NCBI GenBank assembly: GCA_018716405.1
Contig: DVJX01000046.1
Span: 1 to 34,888, forward strand
Length of the DNA: 34,888 nucleotides
Reading direction: 5' to 3'
Origin: Candidatus Faecisoma merdavium
Lineage (GTDB): Bacteria; Bacillota_I; Bacilli_A; RF39; UBA660
The notes beneath the pieces are model-generated. The model made no database searches. It was not told the DNA's origin and saw only the letters and a list, made by a program, of their open reading frames with translations. This document shows, one piece after another, positions 19,241 to 26,489 of the stretch; position 1 is the stretch's first letter; every line of letters begins with the position of its first letter. Position numbers and translations under genes: made by a program.

Positions 19241-20134
19241 TTAATTATATAATTGTTTTTTAAGTTCTTCCATATTTTGATTCATAATAGTGAAGTAATC
19301 TTGTTTATTACTTATTTCGTTCTCGGTTAAGTTAGTTAGCATATGTAATTTAATTACTTCAATATCAGTATTTTCTATCAAATTATTAATTGTATCATTA
19401 ATTTCATCATATTGCTTAATATAAATATATTTCACTTTTCCTTCATTTATTAAATTTTTAACGGTATCAATTGTTTTTTGTGTTGAATTTTCATTTAATA
19501 CATAAACTGTCAATCCATATTTTTCTTTTGACAAAAAATTAAATACTTCATCATTGGTAACTAATATTTTATTGTCAGCACTATTTGTTAAATCAGCAAA
19601 TCTTGCTCCTAATTTATCTAATTCTTCTTTTAATATGTTAAAATTGTTATCAATGTTTTGTTTTAAATAATAATTATCTATATATTCATCAAATCCTTTT
19701 TTAATATTTCTAGCAATTGTCAACAATCTTGTTGGATCAAGCCAAATTTCTTCTAATCCATAGAATTCATTTTCTAATAGATTATCTGTTGCATTTATTA
19801 TTTTTAAATTTTTGTTATTTTTAAACATTGGTTCAACATATTTTCCTTCATATAACAAAGAATTAAAAATAAACAAATCGGTTTTACTATAATCACTTAA
19901 TTGTTTATCGGTTAATGTATATAATAAATTAGAACATTGTTCACAATTTTCAAGTTGAACATTAACTCCATCAGGATAAATACTTTCTATATTGCTATAT
20001 TCACCATATAATCTTTCTGTTATGTAAGTTATTGGGTAAATGGTTGTATATATGTTTATATTTTCCATATCATCTCTTTTAAAACAACCTGTTAAACATA
20101 AAATACTAAGAAATATTATTAATAATTTTTTCAT
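19241..20134 (-). CDS. ZnuA-like (metal ABC transporter substrate-binding family) lipoprotein, divergent ligands
   Basis: Lipobox 'LCLTGC'; 'IYTTIYPITYITERLYGEYSNIESIYPDGVN', 'EEIWLDPTRLLTIARNI', 'YGLTVYVLNENSTQKTIDTVKNLI' follow the ZnuA/TroA fold order. Confidence 0.72.
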   Translation of the reverse strand: MKKLLIIFLSILCLTGCFKRDDMENINIYTTIYPITYITERLYGEYSNIESIYPDGVNVQLENCEQCSNLLYTLTDKQLSDYSKTDLFIFNSLLYEGKYVEPMFKNNKNLKIINATDNLLENEFYGLEEIWLDPTRLLTIARNIKKGFDEYIDNYYLKQNIDNNFNILKEELDKLGARFADLTNSADNKILVTNDEVFNFLSKEKYGLTVYVLNENSTQKTIDTVKNLINEGKVKYIYIKQYDEINDTINNLIENTDIEVIKLHMLTNLTENEISNKQDYFTIMNQNMEELKKQLYN

Positions 20135-20367
20135 TTTTTCTTCCTTTCTGGTACTGGATCGTATCCAAAACTACCAAATGGGTTACACCTTATTATTCTT
20201 TTAATTGTTAAAAAACTTCCTCTTACAGAACCATACTTTATTATTGCTTGAATTCCATAATTAGAACACGTAGGAATATGTCTACAACTTTTGTGCCAAG
20301 GGCCTGGTATCATTTGATATGTTTTAATAAATCCTAATAAAAAATATTTCATAATATAATTATACAT
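20131..20367 (-). CDS. yidD: Membrane protein insertion efficiency factor YidD
   Basis: 'FIKTYQMIPGPWHKSCRHIPTCSNYGIQAIIKYGSVRGSFLTIKRIIRCNPFGSFGYDPVPE'. ATGA overlap with the lipoprotein gene. Confidence 0.93.
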   Translation of the reverse strand: MYNYIMKYFLLGFIKTYQMIPGPWHKSCRHIPTCSNYGIQAIIKYGSVRGSFLTIKRIIRCNPFGSFGYDPVPERKKK

Positions 20368-20432
20368 TAAAAACTAAAAAAAGTAAATTTTGTTTTTTCA
20401 AAAAATTATAGTATAATTATCTAGGTGATATT

Positions 20433-21095
20433 ATGGAATTATTAAGTGATTTGAAAATAAATTATAATAATGAAAATTTATATATTACAGCTTTAACTCA
20501 TACTTCATATGCAAATGAAAATAAAGTAGAAAGTTATGAAAGATTAGAATATTTAGGCGATGCAGTATTAGAATTAGTAATAAGTGAATATTTGTATAAT
20601 AATAGAAACTGTAAAGAAGGTGTAATGACAAAGTTAAGGGCAAAATATGTTTGTGAAGACGCTAATTATGAATATTCTAAAAGATTAAAATTAAATCAAT
20701 ATTTAAAATTGGGTCATGGCGAAGAAGAAAGTGGAGGAAGAGATAGAAAAGCTATCGTTGCAGATATTTTTGAAGCTTTTATTGGAGCGATGTATTTGGA
20801 TTTGGGTTTTGATGAGGTTAAAAGATTTATTTATGATAATGTAATTAAATTAATTGAAGATAATGAAATACAATTTGATACGGATTATAAATCAATTTTA
20901 CAAGAATATGTTCAAACAGATAAAAGATCACTGGAATATATTGTTGTAGATGAGTTTGGACCAGCTCATAACAAAACTTTTAAAGTAATTGTTAAAATAG
21001 ACGATATTACTTATGGTGAAGGAATTGCTCATAGTAAAAAAGAAGCAGAACAACATGCTGCTCATGACGCATTAAAAAAAGCACAAAATGGTTAA
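20433..21095 (+). CDS. rnc: Ribonuclease III
   Basis: 'YERLEYLGDAVLELVISEYLY' RNase III signature, 'DIFEAFIGAMYLDLGF', C-terminal dsRBD 'SKKEAEQHAAHDALKK'. Confidence 0.95.
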   Translation: MELLSDLKINYNNENLYITALTHTSYANENKVESYERLEYLGDAVLELVISEYLYNNRNCKEGVMTKLRAKYVCEDANYEYSKRLKLNQYLKLGHGEEESGGRDRKAIVADIFEAFIGAMYLDLGFDEVKRFIYDNVIKLIEDNEIQFDTDYKSILQEYVQTDKRSLEYIVVDEFGPAHNKTFKVIVKIDDITYGEGIAHSKKEAEQHAAHDALKKAQNG

Positions 21096-21147
21096 AAAAG
21101 GTTGATAAAATAAAAAAATAAATGTAAAATATTAAGAGGTGATTTTT

Positions 21148-21861
21148 ATGGGAAGAGCTTATGAAGTAAGAAAAGCTAGTATTCAAAAAACAGGTGCAGC
21201 TAGAGGAAAAATATATAGTATGTATGCTAAAGAAATATATCAAGCTGCAAAAAATGGTGGGACTAGTTTAGAAGCTAATGCATCTTTAAAAAGATTGGTT
21301 GAAAGAGCTAAAAAAGAACAAGTACCATCAGATATTATTAAAAGAGCTATTGATAAAGTAAATAGTGGAGTAGATGAAAGTTATATAAAAAATACTTATG
21401 AATTATTTGGCCCAGCAGGTTCTACTTTAATTGTTGAATGTTTAACTGATAATGTTAATAGAAGTGTTAGTGAATTAAGAGCTGTGGTAAATAAATGTCA
21501 TGTTAAAATGGGTAATATTGGAAGTGTATCTTATAATTATGATAACTTATGTATTGTAGGTTTTAAAGGATTAAGTATTGATGATACTATTAATGCTTTA
21601 ATAGAAAATGATGTAGATATAAAAGATATTGAAGAAGATGATGGTATTATTATTTATGGTGATCCACAAGATTTATTTAAAATAAAAGAAAGTATAACTA
21701 AAGTATTGCCTAATGTTACATTTGATATGGATGAAATAACTATGTTGGCAAAAGAAAAAGTAGAATTAACTGGTGAGGATTTAGATTTATTTAATAAAAT
21801 GTTAACAATGTTAGATGATATTGAAGATGTTGCTAATATTTATCATAATGTTAATTTATAA
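21148..21861 (+). CDS. YebC/PmpR family transcriptional/translation regulator
   Basis: 'MGRAYEVRKASIQKTGAARGKIYSMYAKEIYQAAKNGG...LKRLVERAKKEQVPSDIIKRAIDKV...YELFGPAGSTLIVECLTDNVNRSVSELR'. Start 21148 after AGAGGTGATTTTT. Confidence 0.92.
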   Translation: MGRAYEVRKASIQKTGAARGKIYSMYAKEIYQAAKNGGTSLEANASLKRLVERAKKEQVPSDIIKRAIDKVNSGVDESYIKNTYELFGPAGSTLIVECLTDNVNRSVSELRAVVNKCHVKMGNIGSVSYNYDNLCIVGFKGLSIDDTINALIENDVDIKDIEEDDGIIIYGDPQDLFKIKESITKVLPNVTFDMDEITMLAKEKVELTGEDLDLFNKMLTMLDDIEDVANIYHNVNL

Positions 21862-21885
21862 GATAGATTTTTCTATCTTTTTTTG
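21860..21885 (+). terminator. Rho-independent terminator of the rnc-yebC unit
   Basis: AAGATAGA-TTTT-TCTATCTT (21860-21879) plus T run. Confidence 0.7.
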
Positions 21886-21908
21886 ATATAATTTAAAAGG
21901 TGATATGA

Positions 21909-23213
21909 ATGTTTGAAAGTTTAGGAGATAGATTAACTAATGTTGTAAATAAAATAAAAGGTTATGGTAAGATAACTGAAGAAAATATTAGTGAAATTAC
22001 AAGAGAACTAAGACTAGCACTTCTTGAAGCAGATGTTAATTATCAAGTTGTAAAAGAATTTATTAATAATGTCAAAGAAAAAGCTTTAGGTAGTGAAGTA
22101 TCTAATAGTTTAAAACCTAGTGAATTATTTGTTAAGATAGTAAAAGATGAATTAGTAGAATTGTTAGGTGGAGAAAAAAAAGATTTAGTTACTAACAAAG
22201 ATTTAAATATTTTAATGTTAGTTGGTTTACAAGGTAGTGGTAAAACTACAACTATTGGTAAATTAAGTTTATTATTAAGAAAAAAATATAATAAAAAACC
22301 ATTATTAGTAGCTTGTGATGTTTATAGGCCTGCTGCAATTGATCAATTAAAACAAATAGGTAAGGAATTAAATATTGAAGTTTATGAAGAAGGTAAAAAA
22401 GATCCTCGTGAAATAGTTACTAATGCTATTAAATATGCAAAAGAAAATAATTTTAATTATATTTTAATAGATACAGCTGGTAGATTACATATCGATGAAG
22501 AATTAATGGATGAATTAAATGATATCAAAGATATTGTAAATCCTGATGAAATATTATTAGTAGTAGATTCTATGACTGGACAAGATGCTATTAATGTTAT
22601 AACTGGATTTAATGATAAATTAGATTTAACAGGAGCTATTTTAACTAAATTAGATGGTGATACTAAAGGTGGTGTTGCTTTATCTGTAAGACATTTAACT
22701 AATGTTCCAATTAAATTTGTTGGTGTATCAGAAAAAATGGATGGATTAGAAGAATTTTATCCTGAAAGAATGGCTACTCGTATTCTAGATATGGGTGATT
22801 TAATAGGGATGATTGAAAAAGCAGAAGGTATCATGGATGACGAAGCAGTTGAATCAGCAAAAAAAATGCAAAAGGGAAATTTCGATTTAGAAGATTTCTT
22901 GGTTCAATTAAAACAAATAAAAAAATTAGGACCTTTAGAAAATATATTAAAAATGTTACCTGGCGCTAAAAAAATGGGATTAAATAATATTCAAATTAAT
23001 CCTAAAGATATGTTACATGTAGAAGCTATTATTTTATCTATGACGCCTTATGAAAGAAAACATCCTGAAGTTTTAAAAGCAAGTCGTAAACAGCGAATTG
23101 CTAAAGGTAGTGGAAGAAGTGTTGAAGAAGTAAATAGATTATTAAAACAGTTTGAACAAATGAAATTATTGATGAAACAATTTAAAAATGGTAATTTTAA
23201 AATGCCATTTTAA
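21909..23213 (+). CDS. ffh: Signal recognition particle protein Ffh
   Basis: 'LMLVGLQGSGKTTTIGKL...VACDVYRPAAIDQL...LIDTAGRLHIDEELM...LTKLDGDTKGGVALS' GTPase plus Met-rich M domain. Confidence 0.97.
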   Translation: MFESLGDRLTNVVNKIKGYGKITEENISEITRELRLALLEADVNYQVVKEFINNVKEKALGSEVSNSLKPSELFVKIVKDELVELLGGEKKDLVTNKDLNILMLVGLQGSGKTTTIGKLSLLLRKKYNKKPLLVACDVYRPAAIDQLKQIGKELNIEVYEEGKKDPREIVTNAIKYAKENNFNYILIDTAGRLHIDEELMDELNDIKDIVNPDEILLVVDSMTGQDAINVITGFNDKLDLTGAILTKLDGDTKGGVALSVRHLTNVPIKFVGVSEKMDGLEEFYPERMATRILDMGDLIGMIEKAEGIMDDEAVESAKKMQKGNFDLEDFLVQLKQIKKLGPLENILKMLPGAKKMGLNNIQINPKDMLHVEAIILSMTPYERKHPEVLKASRKQRIAKGSGRSVEEVNRLLKQFEQMKLLMKQFKNGNFKMPF

Positions 23214-23238
23214 AAAGGACACTGAATTAATCAGTGTC
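23211..23238 (-). terminator. Terminator of the ECF sigma/anti-sigma operon
   Basis: GACACTGA(23218-23225)-ATTAA-TCAGTGTC(23231-23238). Minus strand is followed by CCTTTTTA. The anti-sigma stop codon lies in the loop. Confidence 0.7.
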
Positions 23239-24564
23239 TATTTCGTATTCAATAATTTTACCTGTAGTAGCATTTATTTCATAACTATATTCTTTATTAT
23301 TATATTTAAATTCAATTTCATATTTATTATCATCTAGTTCGATTTCACAATTAGTTATATTAGTAACATTAGCGTGATTTAAAGCGATTTGTTTGGCTTC
23401 ATCTTTACTAATTATAGGATTAGGTTCTTTATGATTAGTATCAATAGAATATTTAATTATTTTGCCAGTAGTAGCATTAATCTCATATTCATATTCGCTA
23501 TTATTATAATTAAATTCAATTTCATATTTATTATCATCTAGTTCAATTTTATAATTGGTTATATCAGTAACATTAGCGTGATTTAAAGCGATTTGTTTAG
23601 CTTCATCTTTAGTAATAGTAGAATTATTGCTAGAACTATTATTTGAATTATTAATATATTCTTTATCATCAATTTCGTATTCTATAATATCTCCTGAAGT
23701 AGCATTAATTTCATAATCGTATTCTTTATTATTAGCTTTAAATTCGATTTCATAAACCATAACATCATCAAAATCTAATTCAATTTTATAATTAGTTATA
23801 TTAGTAACATTAGCATGATTTAAAGCAATTTCTTTAGCTTTATCTTCACCAATATAAGCTTTTTGACTAGCACTACCAGTAGTATTTTCATTGTCATTTA
23901 AAATTAAATTTAATTCATTAATAGATAATTCAGCTAATTGATCAAAAGTTAATAAATTATTATTAGTCATTATTTGTTTGATTATTTTTACTTTACCTAA
24001 AGAAATATTATATTGGTTAGCAAAATCAGTTAATTCTTTTTCTTCATTAACAGTTTGACTAATAATTGAAATATTTTCCATATTAATTTGATTTAAAATT
24101 TCTTGTCTTAAAGATTCTGCTTTTTGATTATTATTATTTTCAACTGATATTAAAATTGAATTTGCTAATTCATTAATATAACCATTTTTAACCATAGATC
24201 CAATTAAGGCATTAACAGCTACATTAATATTACTACCTTTTAAATCCATATCACTAATAATTTTTTTACCATCTTCATTATTAGCGATAACTTCTAAAAC
24301 TTTTTCTTTTTGATTAATTTTTAATTCAACGCTTGGATTAACATCGATTCCTACTTTTGAAGTAACTTTATAATTATTATTATAATATAATCCCCCTATA
24401 AATAATAAACATACAACACAAAGTGTACTGATTGTTGCCATAATAGGCAATTTTCTTTTCTTTTCCATATAAACATATCCTTTCTTATCTAAATTATTTA
24501 AATCGAACTTAGGAAGTTTAATATTATTTAAATTTTTATTAATTCTTTTTTCAATGCTATTCAT
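23227..24564 (-). CDS. RsgI-like transmembrane anti-sigma factor with three C-terminal PepSY-like repeats
   Basis: Short basic cytoplasmic segment, TM 'IMATISTLCVVCLLFIGGLYY', RsgI-like 'SKVGIDVNPSVELKINQKEKVLEVIANNEDGKKI', then three 'xxDEAKQIALNHANVTxITNxxIELDDNKYEIEFxYNNxEYxYEINATTGKII' repeats. ATGA overlap with the sigma gene. Confidence 0.82.
   Translation of the reverse strand: MNSIEKRINKNLNNIKLPKFDLNNLDKKGYVYMEKKRKLPIMATISTLCVVCLLFIGGLYYNNNYKVTSKVGIDVNPSVELKINQKEKVLEVIANNEDGKKIISDMDLKGSNINVAVNALIGSMVKNGYINELANSILISVENNNNQKAESLRQEILNQINMENISIISQTVNEEKELTDFANQYNISLGKVKIIKQIMTNNNLLTFDQLAELSINELNLILNDNENTTGSASQKAYIGEDKAKEIALNHANVTNITNYKIELDFDDVMVYEIEFKANNKEYDYEINATSGDIIEYEIDDKEYINNSNNSSSNNSTITKDEAKQIALNHANVTDITNYKIELDDNKYEIEFNYNNSEYEYEINATTGKIIKYSIDTNHKEPNPIISKDEAKQIALNHANVTNITNCEIELDDNKYEIEFKYNNKEYSYEINATTGKIIEYEIDTD
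23230..23853 (-). repeat. Three near-identical PepSY-like domain repeats (about 60 codons each)
   Basis: Approximate units 23230-23412, 23437-23616 and 23665-23853. The first two are the most similar; all share 'ALNHANVTxIT' and 'YEINATxGxII'. Confidence 0.85.
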
Positions 24565-25067
24565 TTTTTTCCCTCCATTGTAAGTTCTTTTAATTTTTTG
24601 ATTGCTCTATGATATTTAGAGAGAGTAGTAGTTATTTTTAAATCTAAAATCTTAGCAATCTCATAAAATTTAAATCCATTCATAGCATGTAAAATGACAA
24701 TATTTCTTTCATCGTCATTTAAATTGTTTAGTAAATATTCTATCAATATTTTATCATCGTGATTAGGTTTAGATATAAATTCAATTTCATCAACATTAAT
24801 TGTTTTTTTATTACTTTTAATTTTATTATAGGCAATATTTTTAGTAATTGTTAAAATCCAAGCCATTGGTTTATTTTGATTTTGATATTTAAAAGCATTA
24901 TGGTAAATTGTGATAAATACATCTTGTGTAACATCTAAAGCATCTTCGTTGTTTTTTAAAATACTAAGAGCAAAGCTATAAATATTATTATTAATTAAAT
25001 TATATAGTTCATTAAATGCTTCAATATCGTTCATTGCAATTCGTTCTAAGTAGTTGCTAACTTCCAT
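24561..25067 (-). CDS. RNA polymerase sigma factor, ECF subfamily
   Basis: 'FNELYNLINNNIYSFALSILKNNEDALDVTQDVFITIYHNAFKYQNQNKPMAWILTITKNIAYNKIKSNK' (sigma region 2) and 'LNDDERNIVILHAMNGFKFYEIAKILDLKITTTLSKYHRAIKKLKEL' (sigma region 4). Confidence 0.92.
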   Translation of the reverse strand: MEVSNYLERIAMNDIEAFNELYNLINNNIYSFALSILKNNEDALDVTQDVFITIYHNAFKYQNQNKPMAWILTITKNIAYNKIKSNKKTINVDEIEFISKPNHDDKILIEYLLNNLNDDERNIVILHAMNGFKFYEIAKILDLKITTTLSKYHRAIKKLKELTMEGKK

Positions 25068-25222
25068 TTTTTTACTCCTCTCAATATAATAACAATTATG
25101 AGTATTATTTTATTGCATAATTTTTTAAAAATATATCATATTTATATGAATTTGTCAAAATATTTACATAATCGATTGTAAAAAAAAACTAAATGTGATA
25201 AATTATGATAGGAGGTGGGAAT

Positions 25223-25960
25223 ATGGCAACGCCATATCAAAATATTGCAAAAAAAGCTTTAATTAATTGGAATGGGTTAACGGAACAAGAGGCAACAGAA
25301 AAAATTAATAATGAAACTGTTGAACAATTAGAAAGCCAAGTTTATGCAATGGATTCAGTAAAATTTGCTGTTATAGGAATTGGTAAGGAAATTGGCTTAA
25401 CAGAAGAAGAAATTACTAATTTTTTTACAGTAGCGGTTAATGGTCCAGAAAATTCAGAGTTATTTAATTTAATTTCTTCAAAAATTTCTGGTATTAGTGA
25501 ACAACAAAAATTAAATATTTTATCAGTAATTCATGATGGTTGGGTTGTTTCTAATTCAAGTGAAAAAACATTTAATAAAAAAGTTGATAGGCAACAATTA
25601 AGACAATATGCACCACTTGAACTTATTGGATGGAATGAAGTTAAAAGTGATTTATTATTTTTGGAACCTATTTTATCTTCAGTTGGTGTTTCAGTAAATG
25701 AAGAAACATTGCAAAAAGCTTATCATGAAAGAGTAGCTGATTATTTAGAAGATCAAAATATTAATAATCAAACAGATTTAATTAATTTAATTTCGCAAGG
25801 AAAAGCTTATTATTCTGTTCTTACTAGTGAATTAGAAGAAAGATTGAAACCTTATAATGAAGTTGTTGTATCACAAATTTTAGATAATTGGGCAAAAAAA
25901 GATTTGCCAACCAGTCAGTTATTTGAACAACGTAGTTTAGATACAAATAAAACACTTTAA
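25223..25960 (+). CDS. Hypothetical protein
   Basis: ATG 25223 after a strong SD (GGAGGTGGGAAT). 245-aa soluble, helix-rich protein; no family recognised. Confidence 0.75.
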   Translation: MATPYQNIAKKALINWNGLTEQEATEKINNETVEQLESQVYAMDSVKFAVIGIGKEIGLTEEEITNFFTVAVNGPENSELFNLISSKISGISEQQKLNILSVIHDGWVVSNSSEKTFNKKVDRQQLRQYAPLELIGWNEVKSDLLFLEPILSSVGVSVNEETLQKAYHERVADYLEDQNINNQTDLINLISQGKAYYSVLTSELEERLKPYNEVVVSQILDNWAKKDLPTSQLFEQRSLDTNKTL

Positions 25961-25988
25961 AACATATTGTTAAAATATGTTTTTTTTA
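25959..25988 (+). terminator. Rho-independent terminator
   Basis: AACATATT(25961-25968)-GTTAA-AATATGTT plus T run. Confidence 0.65.
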
Positions 25989-25998
25989 ATAAATAGTA

Positions 25999-26048
25999 TT
26001 GACATTAAATTTATAATTGCATATAATTATATAGCACGCTATATAATT
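25999..26048 (+). promoter_or_regulatory. Promoter and putative MarR operator
   Basis: TTGACA(25999-26004)-17 nt-TATAAT(26022-26027). Perfect palindrome AATTATATAGC-AC-GCTATATAATT (26025-26048) starting inside the -10. Confidence 0.8.
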
Positions 26049-26060
26049 GGAGATGATTGA

Positions 26061-26489
26061 ATGGATCGACATATTGGCTTTTATTTTAAAAAAATTTTTC
26101 AGATAATGGAAAAAAATATGAATAAAAAATTAGAAAAAATTGATTTAACTAATAGTCAAGCAAGTATACTAATTTATTTATACAAAAATAAGGAAATAGT
26201 AAATCAAAGAGATATTGAAAGAAAATTTGAATTAACTAATCCAACAGTTAATGGTATATTAAATAGATTAGAAAATAAAGGATTTATTAAACGTACTATT
26301 AGTATGAAAGATGCTAGAAATAAAGAAATTCATTTAACTGAAAAGAGTATATCTTTAATAAATGAAATGCGAAATGAAGCAAAGCAATTAGAAAAAGAAT
26401 TAATAGCAGGCATATCAAAAGAAGAATTAAATATTTTTAAAGAAGTTTTAAAAAAAGTATTTAATAATTTACAAGGAGGATTAAAATGA
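26061..26489 (+). CDS. MarR family transcriptional regulator
   Basis: 'LTNSQASILIYLYKNKEIVNQRDIERKFELTNPTVNGILNRLENKGFIKRTISMKDARNKEIHLTEKSISL' wHTH. Confidence 0.92.
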   Translation: MDRHIGFYFKKIFQIMEKNMNKKLEKIDLTNSQASILIYLYKNKEIVNQRDIERKFELTNPTVNGILNRLENKGFIKRTISMKDARNKEIHLTEKSISLINEMRNEAKQLEKELIAGISKEELNIFKEVLKKVFNNLQGGLK

